DNA from: Betaproteobacteria bacterium
GTDB lineage: Bacteria > Pseudomonadota > Gammaproteobacteria > Burkholderiales > SG8-41
Reading direction: 5' to 3'
Assembly (NCBI GenBank): GCA_029863175.1
Contig: JAOTVX010000016.1
Location: 1-64,000 of the forward strand
Length of the DNA stretch: 64,000 bases
The notes under the pieces are model-generated. The model had not been told where the DNA came from and did no database searches. It was given only the letters and a program-made list of their open reading frames with translations. This document shows positions 6,634 through 15,892 of this stretch, in pieces. Every line of letters starts with the position of its first letter. Position 1 is the stretch's first letter. Position numbers and translations under genes: made by a program.

Positions 6634-9600
6634 GTGTTCTTACCAGAGCTTTGTATCAAGCGCCCGGTGCTGGCCACGGTGATGAGCCTGCTCATCGTGC
6701 TGGTGGGCGTGATCTCGTTCCTGCGCCTCACGGTGCGCGAATATCCCAAGATCGACTCGCCAGTGGTGTCGGTGCGCACCGTGTACAAGGGTGCGAGCCC
6801 ACAGGTGATCGAAAGCCAGGTGACGCAGCCGCTCGAGGACAGCATCTCCGGCATCGAGGGTGTGAAGACGCTGAAATCGGTGAGCCGCGAGGAGGTGAGC
6901 CAGGTCACGGTCGAGTTTGTCTCCGACCGCGACCCGGACGCTGCTGCGAACGACGTGCGCGACCGCGTCTCCCGCGCGCGAGGCAGGCTGCCGGATGAAG
7001 TCGAGGAGCCGGTCATCGCGAAGGTCGAGGCGGATGCCCAAGCAATCATGTGGCTGCGGTTTTTTTCGGACCGGGCCAGCGCGCTGGAAATTTCGGACTA
7101 TGCGGACCGCTACGTCGCCGATCGCCTGAAAACGCTGACCGGCGTCGCGAGCGTGATCATCGGCGGCGAGCGTCGCTACGCGATGCGCATCTGGCTCGAC
7201 CGCGAGCGGCTGGCGGCGTACGCGCTGACACCCCAAGACGTGGAGGATGCGCTGCGGCGCCAGAACGTGGAGGTGCCGGCCGGCCGTATCGAGAGCCGCA
7301 ACCGCGAATTCACAGTGCTCTCGGAGAGCGATCTGCGCACGTCTGAGCAGTTCGATGCGATCATCATTCGCGAGGTAAAGGGCTACCCCGTGCGCCTGAA
7401 GGACGTCGGGCGCGCGGAGCTGGGACCCCAGGACGAGCGCAACATCGTGCGCGTCGACGGGAAGCCCGCGGTCGGTCTCGGCATCGTCAAGCAGTCCACG
7501 GCGAACACCCTCGCGGTCGCGCAGGCGGTCAAGAACGAGCTACCGAAGATCCGGGAGTCGCTGCCGCCGGGGATGGACATCGGGGTGGCGTTCGACGTGT
7601 CCGTCTTCATTCAGCAGTCCATCGAGTCGGTCTACACCGTGATGGGCGAGTCACTCACGCTGGTGGTGCTGGTCATCTTCTTCTTTCTGCGATCTGCGCG
7701 CGCGACGCTGATCCCGTTCGTGACCATCCCCGTATCGCTGATTGGGGCGTTCTTCCTGATCTGGCTGATGGGGTTCACGATCAATGTGCTGACGCTGCTT
7801 GGCATCGTGCTCGCGATCGGGCTGGTCGTGGACGACGCCATCGTGGTGCTGGAGAACATCTACCGTCACATCGAGGAGGGCGTGAAGCCGTTGCAGGCTG
7901 CCTTTCGCGGCGCGCGCGAGATCTCTTTCGCCGTCGTGGCGATGACCGTCACGCTGGCAGCCGTATTCGCGCCGCTCGCGTTCTCGACCGGCAACACCGG
8001 AAAGTTGCTCACGGAGTTCGCGCTGACGGTGGCGTCGGCCGTCGTAGTATCGGGATTCGTCGCGCTGACGCTCACGCCCATGATGTGCTCGAAGCTCCTG
8101 CGTCGTGTGCCATCGCACGGGCGGGTGTACAACGTACTGGAGAGCTTCTTCAACGGGTTGTCGTCGGGTTACCGCCGTGCGCTCTCGTGGAGCCTTGGAC
8201 ACCGCCTCGTGATCGTTGCCGCATTTGCCGCGGTAGCGATCGGGGGTGGCATTCTGTTCAAGGCGCTCAAGTCCGAGCTTTCGCCTCTCGAGGACCGCGG
8301 GTTCTTCATCGGCGTGATGGTCGCGCCCGAAGGGGCGACCCTGGACTACACCGATGGCTATGCGAAGATCTGGGAGGAGATCTACAGCCAGGTACCGGAG
8401 ATCACGTCGTATTTCGTAGTCGTTGCGCCGGGCCTCCAGCGTCCCAATCCGGTCAACTTTGCGCTGTCCTTCGTGCGCGTCAAGGATTGGAGCGAGCGCA
8501 GCCGCTCCACGCAGGAGATCACGGCGTCACTTGCGCCGAAGATGTTCGCGACGATGCCCGGCGTGATGGCGTTCCCGATCAACCCGCCTTCGCTCGGGCA
8601 GAGTTTTCGCAATCCGTCGGTGCAGTTCGTCGTGCAGGGCACGTCGTATGCCGAGCTCGACCGGATGGTAAATGCGCTGATGGCGAAGGCCCGGGCTTTT
8701 CCGGGGCTGGCGAATGTTGATTCCGATCTCAAGCTCAACAAGCCGCAGCTTTCGGTCGACATCAAGCGCGACAAGGCGGCCGCGGTCGGCGTCCAGGTCG
8801 AGAACATCGGGCGCACGCTGGAGACGCTGCTGGGTGGCCGGCAGGTCACGCGCTTCAAGCGCGAGGGCAAGCAATACGATGTGATCGTGAAACTAGAGGA
8901 CAAGGACCGTCGCCAGCCGAACGATCTTACTTCAATCTACGTTCGCGGCAATGATGGACGTCTCAACCAGCTTGCGAACCTGGTGACGGTCAGGGAGACG
9001 GTCGCTCCCAAGGAGCTCAATCACTTCAACCGGCTGCGCGCTACGATCATCTCTGCTAGCGTCAACGCCCCCTATACGCTGGAGGAGGCACTGGATTTCC
9101 TCGAAAAGGCGGCGGCGGAGGTCCTGCCGCCGCAGTTCCAAACGGCGCTCGACGGCCAGTCACGGGAATTCCGCGAGTCTGGACAAGAACTTTGGGTGGT
9201 CTTCGCGCTCGCGCTCGCGTTCATCTATCTCGTGCTGGCCGCCCAGTTCGAGAGCTTCCGTGGCCCGCTCGTCATCATGCTGACCGTGCCGCTTGCGATC
9301 ACGGGCGCCCTGGCGACCATGAAGTTGACCGGCGTCTCCCTCAATGTCTACAGCCAGATCGGGCTCGTGATGCTGATCGGCCTCATTACGAAGAACGGCA
9401 TCCTAATCGTGGATTTCACGAACCAGTTGCGCGATCGCGGAATGGAGAAGCTGCAGGCCCTCGCCGAAGCCTCCGCTCTCCGGCTGCGACCGATCCTGAT
9501 GACGAGCGCGGCGACGGTACTCGGCGCGGTGCCGCTCGCGATTGCGGCAGGAGCGGGCGCGGAGTCGCGCTCGGCGATCGGCTGGGTGATCGTGGGCGGC

Positions 9601-9741
9601 GTCTCGATCGGCACGCTCTTTACGCTATTCGTCATACCCGTCGCCTACACCTTTATCGCAGGCGAGCGCGAACGCATCATCGAGGAGGGCGCCGGCGGCG
9701 CTGCGGTTCCACCCGCCGGCGCGCCCGCGAGCCGGGCCTGA
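6634..9741 (+). CDS. RND multidrug efflux permease (HAE1 type)
   Basis: A 1035-residue proton-driven inner-membrane exporter. Twelve transmembrane segments in the usual 1+5/1+5 layout with two large periplasmic loops are recognisable. TM4 carries the proton-relay pair ([17 protein letters not shown], about residues 395-411). [22 protein letters not shown] and the C-terminal [16 protein letters not shown] repeat are family hallmarks. Length and the P-I-D-S-P-V-V N-terminus fit the HAE1/MexF-MdtB-like group rather than heavy-metal (HME) pumps. The start is GTG 6634, with only a weak upstream ribosome site inside repeat-rich DNA. No TolC-type channel gene is adjacent. Substrate unknown. Confidence 0.95.
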   Translation: MFLPELCIKRPVLATVMSLLIVLVGVISFLRLTVREYPKIDSPVVSVRTVYKGASPQVIESQVTQPLEDSISGIEGVKTLKSVSREEVSQVTVEFVSDRDPDAAANDVRDRVSRARGRLPDEVEEPVIAKVEADAQAIMWLRFFSDRASALEISDYADRYVADRLKTLTGVASVIIGGERRYAMRIWLDRERLAAYALTPQDVEDALRRQNVEVPAGRIESRNREFTVLSESDLRTSEQFDAIIIREVKGYPVRLKDVGRAELGPQDERNIVRVDGKPAVGLGIVKQSTANTLAVAQAVKNELPKIRESLPPGMDIGVAFDVSVFIQQSIESVYTVMGESLTLVVLVIFFFLRSARATLIPFVTIPVSLIGAFFLIWLMGFTINVLTLLGIVLAIGLVVDDAIVVLENIYRHIEEGVKPLQAAFRGAREISFAVVAMTVTLAAVFAPLAFSTGNTGKLLTEFALTVASAVVVSGFVALTLTPMMCSKLLRRVPSHGRVYNVLESFFNGLSSGYRRALSWSLGHRLVIVAAFAAVAIGGGILFKALKSELSPLEDRGFFIGVMVAPEGATLDYTDGYAKIWEEIYSQVPEITSYFVVVAPGLQRPNPVNFALSFVRVKDWSERSRSTQEITASLAPKMFATMPGVMAFPINPPSLGQSFRNPSVQFVVQGTSYAELDRMVNALMAKARAFPGLANVDSDLKLNKPQLSVDIKRDKAAAVGVQVENIGRTLETLLGGRQVTRFKREGKQYDVIVKLEDKDRRQPNDLTSIYVRGNDGRLNQLANLVTVRETVAPKELNHFNRLRATIISASVNAPYTLEEALDFLEKAAAEVLPPQFQTALDGQSREFRESGQELWVVFALALAFIYLVLAAQFESFRGPLVIMLTVPLAITGALATMKLTGVSLNVYSQIGLVMLIGLITKNGILIVDFTNQLRDRGMEKLQALAEASALRLRPILMTSAATVLGAVPLAIAAGAGAESRSAIGWVIVGGVSIGTLFTLFVIPVAYTFIAGERERIIEEGAGGAAVPPAGAPASRA

Positions 9742-9743
9742 GT

Positions 9744-9830
9744 GCCGAGTTCCAAGTTCCAAGTTCAAAGTTCAGTGTTCAGTGTTCAGGGTTCAGGGTT
9801 CAGGGTGCAGGGTGCAGAAGGGGACTCTTT
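9744..9830. repeat. 7-bp tandem array (gttcagg type)
   Basis: Immediately after the RND stop are gttccaa units and then gttcagt/gttcagg/gtgcagg heptamers. Unit drift is gradual along the array. Nothing coding. Confidence 0.8.
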
Positions 9831-9884
9831 GAAACGTGTTTTATCATTGGGCAGGTTCTGTCGATCGTTAACAGTGGAGCAGGA

Positions 9885-10583
9885 ATGATTACGCTGAGAA
9901 AAGCGCATGAGCGAGGCCATGCCAATCACGGCTGGCTCGACACGTGGCACACCTTCTCGTTCGCGGACTACCACGATCCGCGCGAGATGGGATTCGGGCC
10001 ATTGCGGGTCATCAATGATGACACCGTGGAGCCGGGGCAGGGCTTCGGCACGCACGGCCATCGCGACATGGAGATTATCACTTACGTGTTGGAGGGTGCG
10101 CTCGAGCACAAGGACAGCATGGGCAACGGCTCGATCATCCGGCCGGGCAACGTGCAACGCATGAGCGCGGGTACGGGCGTGCGTCACAGCGAGTTCAACC
10201 CCTCGCGCGATGAGCGCGGCCATCTCCTGCAGATCTGGATCGAGCCCAAGCTCACCGGCGTTGCGCCGAGCTACGAGGAAAAGCAATTTGGCGCAGCCGC
10301 GAAGCGCGGACAGTTGTGCCTGATAGCTTCCCCCGATGGCCGCGACGGCTCGGTCACGATTCACCAGGATGCATTCGTTTATGCCGCACTGCTCGATGAC
10401 GCTGAGCGCGTCATCCACGCGCTCGCGCCGGGCCGCCGCGCGTACGTTCACGTCGCGCGCGGCTCGGTCGAGCTGAACGGGAACCCGCTCAAGGGGGGCG
10501 ACGGCGCAAAGATCACCGGCGAACGCGAGCTGGCCCTGAGCGAGGCAAAGAACGCCGAGGTCCTGCTGTTCGACCTGGCGTAA
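9885..10583 (+). CDS. Pirin family protein (YhhW-like bicupin)
   Basis: A 232-residue bicupin. The N-terminal pirin cupin carries the metal ligands in [29 protein letters not shown] and [13 protein letters not shown], with His-His-Glu-His placement as in E. coli YhhW and human pirin. The C-terminal cupin is degenerate, as usual. YhhW shows quercetin 2,3-dioxygenase activity in vitro; the natural substrate here is unknown. Start is ATG 9885 with ggagcagg just upstream. The same frame runs open far upstream through the RND gene but that part is antisense or shadow coding. Confidence 0.93.
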   Translation: MITLRKAHERGHANHGWLDTWHTFSFADYHDPREMGFGPLRVINDDTVEPGQGFGTHGHRDMEIITYVLEGALEHKDSMGNGSIIRPGNVQRMSAGTGVRHSEFNPSRDERGHLLQIWIEPKLTGVAPSYEEKQFGAAAKRGQLCLIASPDGRDGSVTIHQDAFVYAALLDDAERVIHALAPGRRAYVHVARGSVELNGNPLKGGDGAKITGERELALSEAKNAEVLLFDLA

Positions 10584-10591
10584 ACTGCATT

Positions 10592-10792
10592 GGCCACAGA
10601 GAACATAGAGAGCACAGAGAAATTAAGCCGGAAAATAGACAGGATTAACAGGATGAACAGGATTAGAGCCAGAACGATTTGACATTTGAGTCTTTCTGAT
10701 CTTGTTAATCCTGTAAATCCTGTCCAATCTTTTTCTTCTCTGTGTTCTCTGTGTTCTCTGTGTTCTCTGTGCTCTCTGTGGCTGATTGGTTG
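10592..10792. repeat. Concentric palindrome: A arms around C arms
   Basis: Outer A arms lie at 10592-10620 (ccacagagaacatagagagc) and 10738-10792 (tctctgtgttctctgtgttc and onward). Inside are C arms at 10638-10665 (gacaggattaacaggatgaa) and 10700-10725 (tcttgttaatcctgtaaatc), separated by about 34 bp. The two families are nested, not interleaved. Confidence 0.85.
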
Positions 10793-10813
10793 TAGCGAGG
10801 AAGGCGCGAAGCG

Positions 10814-11794
10814 ATGGGTTATCTGGAAAACGGCGTGTGGCACAAGGGCTGGTCGGGGCGGCACGACCCGCGCGGGGAATTCGTCCGCCGGGACAGCCAG
10901 TTTCGCGCCCGCGTAACGGCGGACGGCTCGAGCGGCTACCGGGCCGAGCCCGGCCGCTACCATCTTTACGCATCGCTCGCCTGCCCCTGGGCGCACCGCG
11001 CGGTCATTTATCGCAAGCTGAAGGGGCTGGAGGACATCATCTCGGTCTCCATCGTCGGGCCCCTGATGCTCGAGGACGGCTGGGAATTCACCGACGGACC
11101 GGGCTGCGTACCCGACACCATCAACGGCGCGCGCTATTTGCGCGAGGTCTACACCCAGGTCGAGCCCAAGTACAGCGGCCGCGTGACCGTGCCGGCGCTG
11201 TGGGACAAAGCGACTGGCGCGATCGTGAACAACGAATCGTCCGAGATCATCCGGATGCTGGGAGGCGAGTTCGAGGCCTTTGCCAACTCGCACGAGGACT
11301 ACTATCCACAGGCACTGCGCACGGAGATCGATGCCGTGAACGAGCTCGTCTATGCGAACGTGAACAACGGCGTGTATCGGGCCGGCTTCGCGACGACGCA
11401 GGAGGCCTACGAGCGTGCGTTCAACGCGCTCTTCAGCGCGCTCGAGCAACTCGAGTCGCGCCTTGGGCGTTCGCGTTACGTAGCTGGCGAGCGGATTACC
11501 GAGGCTGACTGGCGTCTCTTCCCGACGCTGGTGCGCTTCGATGCCGTGTACCACGGCCACTTCAAGTGCAATCTGCGGCGCATCGTGGACTACCCCAATC
11601 TCTCCAACTATCTGCGCGATCTTTACCAAGTGCCCGGGGTTGCCACCACGGTAGACATGGACCATATCAAGCGCCATTACTACGCGAGCCATTTGCATAT
11701 GAACCCGACCGGCATCGTGCCGGCGGGGCCGGAGCTGGATTTCATGGCGCCGCACGACCGGGGACGGAAGTTCGCCTCGGTGCGCACAGCATAG
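10814..11794 (+). CDS. yqjG: S-glutathionyl-(chloro)hydroquinone reductase
   Basis: A 326-residue Xi-class (ECM4/YqjG) glutathione transferase that removes glutathione from glutathionyl-hydroquinones. The thioredoxin-like domain carries the catalytic cysteine in SLACPWAHRAVIYRKLKGLE (C about residue 58). VPALWDK..G.IVNNESSEIIRML is the glutathione-binding region; the C-terminal helical domain contains GERITEADWRLFPTL and ends with the conserved HYY..H..NP.GIVP.GP. Length matches the family. It sits close to a DODA-type dioxygenase and a pirin, but each has repeats between them, so an operon is not evident. Confidence 0.95.
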   Translation: MGYLENGVWHKGWSGRHDPRGEFVRRDSQFRARVTADGSSGYRAEPGRYHLYASLACPWAHRAVIYRKLKGLEDIISVSIVGPLMLEDGWEFTDGPGCVPDTINGARYLREVYTQVEPKYSGRVTVPALWDKATGAIVNNESSEIIRMLGGEFEAFANSHEDYYPQALRTEIDAVNELVYANVNNGVYRAGFATTQEAYERAFNALFSALEQLESRLGRSRYVAGERITEADWRLFPTLVRFDAVYHGHFKCNLRRIVDYPNLSNYLRDLYQVPGVATTVDMDHIKRHYYASHLHMNPTGIVPAGPELDFMAPHDRGRKFASVRTA

Positions 11795-11795
11795 G

Positions 11796-11899
11796 CACTA
11801 AGGACACAAAGGACACGAACGAAGAAAAAGCCTTACCGCCAAGATCGCGAAGGACGCCAAGGACGCCAAGGACGCGAAGGACGCGAAGGACGCGAAGGA
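11796..11899. repeat. E-family tandem array (left-arm orientation)
   Basis: ggcactaaggacacaaagga, then accgccaagatcgcgaagga and gcgaaggac/gccaaggac units repeat to 11899. A facing arm is not adjacent. The stretch to 11999 also has a short ggtcattggtcactggtcac tract (11939-11965). No gene. Confidence 0.8.
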
Positions 11900-11999
11900 T
11901 TACGAGTCACTTTGGGAATGCCGACCAGGGCCAGCTATTGGTCATTGGTCACTGGTCACCGGTCACGGCTCTTAACTCTGTGGCCAAATGGGGTTTTGC

Positions 12000-12788
12000 A
12001 TGACAACGAAACGAATGCCGGCGATCTTTGTTTCGCACGGCTCGCCGACGCTGCCGCTCGAGCAGAGCCCAGCTGTAGATTTTCTTAAAGGGCTGGGCGG
12101 CCTTCTCGATCGGCCCGAGGCCATCCTCATCGTCTCGGCTCATTGGGATACTGCGCGTCCCGCCATTAGCGCAGCAGCAAAGCCCGAGACCATTTACGAC
12201 TTCCACGGCTTTCCCCGCGACCTCTACCGGATACGTTACGCCGCTCCCGGCGCGCCACAGCTTGCGCAACGTGTCGCCGGACTGCTCGCGGCGAACGGGA
12301 TGGAGACGGACATTGATCCTGGACGCGGCCTCGACCACGGCGCCTGGACGCCGCTCTTCCACATGTACCCTGAAGCGAACGTGCCAGTCACGCAGCTATC
12401 GATCCAGTGGAGCGAGGGGACCGCGCACCACGTGCGACTGGGCGAGGCATTGCGGCCGCTGCGCGACGAGGGCGTGCTAATATTCGCGTCCGGTGGCGCC
12501 ACCCACAACTTGCGCGAGCTCTCCTGGCAGCGGGGCAATCCCGTGCCGCAGCCGTGGACGGTGGAATTCAACGAATGGCTGGCCGATGCCGTGCTCGCGC
12601 GGCGCATGGACGATCTTGTCGGTTATCGCGACAGAGCGCCGTTCGCGGTGCGCAACCATCCGACCGACGACCATCTCATTCCGCTGTTCGTCGCACTTGG
12701 TGCTGGCGATCCCGGGGGCACCACGCAGCGCCTGCACTCCAGCATTGCATCAGGCGTGATTAGTATGGACGCTTACCGCTTCGACTAA
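12000..12788 (+). CDS. DODA-type extradiol ring-cleavage dioxygenase (YgiD-like)
   Basis: A 262-residue class III extradiol dioxygenase of the LigB/DODA family. Metal and catalytic histidines are visible in FVSHGSPTLPLE (about 15), VSAHWDT (about 50), DHGAWTPLFHMYP (about 118) and SGGATHNLREL (about 170). Length and the H-G-S-P start match E. coli YgiD (4,5-DOPA extradiol dioxygenase) and plant DODA. The ring substrate in this organism is unknown. ATG 12000 is preferred to ATG 11988 four codons earlier because homology begins at PAIFVSHG; either is possible. Confidence 0.93.
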   Translation: MTTKRMPAIFVSHGSPTLPLEQSPAVDFLKGLGGLLDRPEAILIVSAHWDTARPAISAAAKPETIYDFHGFPRDLYRIRYAAPGAPQLAQRVAGLLAANGMETDIDPGRGLDHGAWTPLFHMYPEANVPVTQLSIQWSEGTAHHVRLGEALRPLRDEGVLIFASGGATHNLRELSWQRGNPVPQPWTVEFNEWLADAVLARRMDDLVGYRDRAPFAVRNHPTDDHLIPLFVALGAGDPGGTTQRLHSSIASGVISMDAYRFD

Positions 12789-12827
12789 CTACGGAAGTGA
12801 TGCGACTCCACCTCAGCACGCTTTAAA

Positions 12828-12920
12828 GCTTCACCGCTAAGAGCGCTGAGGCCGCGGAGGGGGAGAAAAGCTTTACCGCCAAGGCCGCAAAGGGCGCAAA
12901 GGGCGCAAAGGGAACCATAA
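12828..12920. repeat. E-family array
   Basis: caccgctaagagcgctgagg, then taccgccaaggccgcaaagg followed by gcgcaaagg units. Opposite-orientation E arms lie at 14752-14900, so the pair brackets the two integron-type cassettes between them. Confidence 0.75.
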
Positions 12921-12959
12921 TAAGAACCCAGGAACCGCTTGAGGCCCGTCACCGGTCAA

Positions 12960-13026
12960 TGTTCTTAACGTTGCGGTTGAGGCGCGCCGCGCCGAATCGC
13001 GTCGCTCTCGAACCGCCGGTTAGGTG
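12960..13026 (-). repeat. attC-like site of the lipocalin cassette
   Basis: On the minus strand the inverse core acctaac (13026-13020) fits RYYYAAC exactly. It is followed by cggcggttcgag, and near the far end ctcaaccgcaac precedes gttaaga (about 12966-12960). The inner arms cggttcgag and ctcaaccg pair with one extra base, as in attC. The last base of the core departs from consensus. Confidence 0.65.
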
Positions 13027-13096
13027 TGCTTTGGCTCATGTATCCGGGCGTGCGCGCGATGCGTCTGGGCTCGGCCGGGTCTGCTGTTATGACGCG

Positions 13097-13489
13097 CTAG
13101 GCGACGCGCTCCCAGAACAGCTCCTGATGTTGCATCACACTGGCGTAGGAGCGGCGCGGCGGCGCAAGCACCATGCCGCTGTTCTCGAAGCGCACGTTGC
13201 GTACTTGGTCGCCGCCAATGCGGCTTGCGTCCGACGAGGCATCGACGCGAGTCGAGAGCGTGGTGCCCTCGAACGTGTAGTTGCCGGCGTAGGACATGAA
13301 CTGCCGTGGCTCGCCGGCCGGCAGTTCCGCGCGGCCGTCGCAGAGAACGCAGTACATGCGCCCGTCGGCCTGAAAGCACACAACGCCGTTGGGAGCCGGT
13401 CCATAGGGCGGCGGCAGGACCTTGCCGCCATCGTCGACGCCCTTCGTGCTTTTGAGCCGCCAGGTCCCAATGATGCGCGTGTCGATCAT
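13097..13489 (-). CDS. Lipocalin-like domain protein, integron cassette gene
   Basis: A 130-residue protein. IIGTWRLKSTKGVDDGG..LPPPYGPAPNGVVCFQADGRMYCVLCD is the signature of the lipocalin-like (lipocalin_5) family: a G-T-W start, a P-x-G loop, and strands ending with SYAGNYTFEGTTLSTRVDASSD. No signal peptide is present. Function is unknown; relatives are often found as single-domain proteins of 130-150 residues. The frame is open back to 13576, but ATG 13489 matches the family start. It is flanked by attC sites on both sides (13695-13763 and 12960-13026) and reads in the cassette direction. Confidence 0.85.
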   Translation of the reverse strand: MIDTRIIGTWRLKSTKGVDDGGKVLPPPYGPAPNGVVCFQADGRMYCVLCDGRAELPAGEPRQFMSYAGNYTFEGTTLSTRVDASSDASRIGGDQVRNVRFENSGMVLAPPRRSYASVMQHQELFWERVA

Positions 13490-13694
13490 GGAAGCAGTGG
13501 AATCTCTATACACGAACTGCCGGACGAGGCTTCTTTGGCTGCTTCGGTTTTTTCGGTTCCCTGCGTTGTCTGTCACGATTACCCATTGGGGTCTCCCTTC
13601 CCAGTGTGAAATCTTTCGGTGCTCTAGGCACGATGCATCCTAGCGATTGCTGCCTTGCGCCGAGGAGATTGAGGATCCGGCCTGACATGCTGAT

Positions 13695-13763
13695 GCCTAA
13701 CGTTTGAGCTCAGCGGCGGGCGCCGGCTTGCCGGCGCACGTCCGCTGGAGCGAAGGGTTAGGC
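13695..13763 (-). repeat. attC site between two cassettes
   Basis: A 69-bp site. The minus strand reads gcctaac (13763-13757), then ccttcgctccagcgg, a central cgccggcaagccggcg hairpin, ccgctgagctcaaac and gttaggc (13701-13695). Arms gctccagcgg and ccgctgagc pair with one extra base. Core and inverse core both match consensus. It follows the gene at 13812-14312 and precedes the lipocalin gene. Confidence 0.9.
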
Positions 13764-13811
13764 GCGGATAGTTCGGAAAACATACACGGTGGCGAAGGTG
13801 ATGTGCGCGAG

Positions 13812-14312
13812 CTACGGCTTCGGAGATTGCCTCGCCTGAAGACTGGCTAGCACCGCCTCAACATGGAGAAGGTACTCATCCACAACCGCAACAGACTCCG
13901 CGGCCTCATTGGGGGACGCTTTCTCTCCGCGACGGACAACAGCATTGCGTCGATCTCGGTGACTCTTGAGTCGGGCCCAGAACGGTTGTTGGTTTGGGCT
14001 GTCGCCCGACAGAGCCGAATAGACTCGCTGCACCCTCTCACTGCAAATGTCCTTGACCACGAACAGCCCGAGTATTGGTTCGGCTAGGTCCTTGTCGTCA
14101 CGCAATGCGAACAACGCAGTGATTGCCCATTCTGTACACATCTCGGACGCGGCCTGGGACAAAACAACGGCCATTTCGTTCAGATTCGACGATAGTGTGT
14201 GCCGTGCTTCGTCAAGAAGCTTTTGATGAAACGGCTTGGTCAGTTCGGCAAGAAGCGCCGCGCTCATTCCGCGTGGTTGTTGATAGTAGCTGGGGTGGTA
14301 TTCGTGGCTCAT
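13812..14312 (-). CDS. Hypothetical protein with HEPN-like C-terminus, cassette gene
   Basis: A 166-residue all-helical protein, function not recognised. The middle (NEMAVVLSQAASEMCTEWAITALFAL) and the end (LKSHRDRRNAVVRRGEKASPNEAAESV..VDEYLLHVEAVL) resemble HEPN-like proteins in which R-N-x-x-x-H marks an RNase-type site. Here the expected histidine is Arg (RRNAVVRRG), so a catalytic HEPN is doubtful. Start is ATG 14312; an internal Met at residue 16 is an alternative. On the minus strand a core gttaggc (14373-14367) precedes it and an attC follows, so it is a complete cassette. Base composition is less GC-rich than the chromosomal genes around it. Confidence 0.7.
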   Translation of the reverse strand: MSHEYHPSYYQQPRGMSAALLAELTKPFHQKLLDEARHTLSSNLNEMAVVLSQAASEMCTEWAITALFALRDDKDLAEPILGLFVVKDICSERVQRVYSALSGDSPNQQPFWARLKSHRDRRNAVVRRGEKASPNEAAESVAVVDEYLLHVEAVLASLQARQSPKP

Positions 14313-14930
14313 TGGTGCCTAGCGGGTCAGTTGCGTAGTGAGCGCGATTTGCGGCATTGGGCCTGCGCCTAACTTCCAATAATTGGCGAAAGCACTGGAT
14401 ATTGTGACGCGCCCTTTGTCTGACCGCGTCGATTCACCATGGAACCAAGGCCTTGCAATGTCCCGTACCTATCCGTCACTGCATATTAGGCTTGCTATTG
14501 GCAAAACTGATGTTTTCCGGAGTTTTGATAAATTATCGCGCCAAACCTCGCGGCATGCCGCCGTCAAGAACAGGGATGAGGGTGGAACCCTAAGTCAGAA
14601 GGCAGAAGTCAGAAGTAATTGTAGGTTAAATCGGCGTTCATTGGCGTTCATCGGTGGCGAAAAAACAAGGCGGATGGCGAAAATAAGACCAAGGGCGTTT
14701 CCTGCAAGCCACGATTGGCGTTACCTCCGCGCCCTTCGGTTCTGGTTTTTTGAGTAGGAATCCTTCGCGGCCTTCGTGGCCCTGGCGGTAAAGCTTTTCT
14801 TTTCCTCGGCGTCGTCCGCGACCTTGGCGGTGGGGCGTTTCCCTTCCCTTGCGTCCTCCACGGCCTTTGATAAAGCTTTCTTCGTAAATTCTTCCTTCGT
14901 GTCTGCGCTTTACGCCCATCCAAGGCGCCA
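14313..14930. other. Intergenic region: cassette boundary and E-family arms
   Basis: gcctaac at 14367-14373 is the outer boundary of the cassette pair, followed by palindrome ccaataattgg (14375-14385). At 14600-14628 gtcagaaggcagaagtcaga is a short 7-bp-like tract, and at 14632-14660 cggcgttcattggcgttcat is F-like. From 14752 to about 14900 opposite-strand E units (ccttcgcggccttcgtggcc and others) run up to the GST gene. An open frame at 14383-14757 has no protein-like features. Confidence 0.6.
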
Positions 14931-15653
14931 TCACCGCCCCGTCGCCTGCGCGAGCCGCGCGGCGTTGTCCTTCGTGTCGAACATGCTGATCGGCGTCTTG
15001 CCCTCGGCCGCCTTCGTCATGCGCGCGCGGATCTCGACCGCCATCTTGTCGCTGCGCTGAACGGCGGGGCGCGCCTGCATCGCCGCGAACCAGCGCATGA
15101 AATTCGGATATCCGGCCTTTTCGATGCCGCGGTCCGCGTGCCCCTTGGTCCAGGGATAGATCGCCATGTCGGCGATGGTGTACTCGTCGCCCGCGATCCA
15201 CGCGCTATCGCGCAGCCGGTTGTCGAGCACGCGATAGAGGCGCACTGACTCGTTGTTGTAGCGGTCCTTCGCGTACTGGATGGTGTCCTTCGCATAGTTG
15301 TTGAAGTGGTTGGCCTGTCCGAACATCGGGCCGATGTGGCCCATCTGGAACATGAGCCACTGCAGCGTGTCGTAGCGCTTGCGCGCGTCCTTCGGCAGGA
15401 ACTTGCCGGTTTTCTCCCCCAGGTACCAGAGAATCGCGCCCGACTCCATCATCGTGTAACGCCCGCCACCCGGCCCGTCGGTGTCGACGATGGCCGGAAT
15501 CTTGTTGTTGGGGCTCAGCTTCAGGAATCCCGGCGTGAACTGCTCGCCCACGCGGATCAAAACGTCCACGTGCTTCCATTCGAGGCCGGTCTCCTCGAGC
15601 ATGATCATGACTTTCTGGCCGTTGGGCGTGGGGGACGAATGCAACTCGATCAC
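14931..15653 (-). CDS. Glutathione S-transferase (YfcG/YghU-like)
   Basis: A 240-residue Nu-class-like GST. The N-terminal thioredoxin-like domain starts IELHSSPTPNGQKVMIMLEE; instead of a catalytic Cys it has the S/T-P-N-G turn characteristic of YfcG and YghU, which bind two glutathiones and act as disulfide-bond oxidoreductases. FLKLSPNNKIPAIVD and MMESGAILWYLGEKTGKFLP form the glutathione site; the C-terminal domain has EYTIADMAIYPWTKGHADRGI. The tail after 215 (KTPISMFDTKDNAARL) is also found in this subgroup. Start is ATG 15653 with ggagatt upstream. Probably a cytoplasmic antioxidant or reductase function. Confidence 0.93.
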   Translation of the reverse strand: MIELHSSPTPNGQKVMIMLEETGLEWKHVDVLIRVGEQFTPGFLKLSPNNKIPAIVDTDGPGGGRYTMMESGAILWYLGEKTGKFLPKDARKRYDTLQWLMFQMGHIGPMFGQANHFNNYAKDTIQYAKDRYNNESVRLYRVLDNRLRDSAWIAGDEYTIADMAIYPWTKGHADRGIEKAGYPNFMRWFAAMQARPAVQRSDKMAVEIRARMTKAAEGKTPISMFDTKDNAARLAQATGR

Positions 15654-15892
15654 GGTAATCTCCTGTGGTGAAAAAGGCCAATTCTACCGGCAGCGGACGG
15701 CACATGTGCATCCGATACCCGGCGGCAGTGGGGCAGGCTCTCCGCGTGCGAGGGTCCCCGACCGGCGAACCCGCCCGTTGCCGTGCCCAGGCCAGTGCAC
15801 GACGGGCTGCAGGTGCTGAATGACGGGAACGTTCTGGGCGGCCCTAGGATCTGTGCCAAACTGAAATGCTCATCACACAGTAAGATATACCG
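15654..15892. other. Intergenic region, nothing recognised
   Basis: Divergent promoters for the GST and DedA-type genes should lie here. I see no repeat family, no RNA gene and no convincing open frame. Confidence 0.4.

Noticed and set aside
9192..9884. Upstream extension of the pirin reading frame
   Set aside because: It overlaps the 3' end of the RND gene in another frame and then repeats; the pirin start at 9885 has a ribosome site and matches the family.
14383..14757. A 124-codon plus-strand frame
   Set aside because: It crosses the cassette boundary and E/F repeats; no ribosome site or domain.
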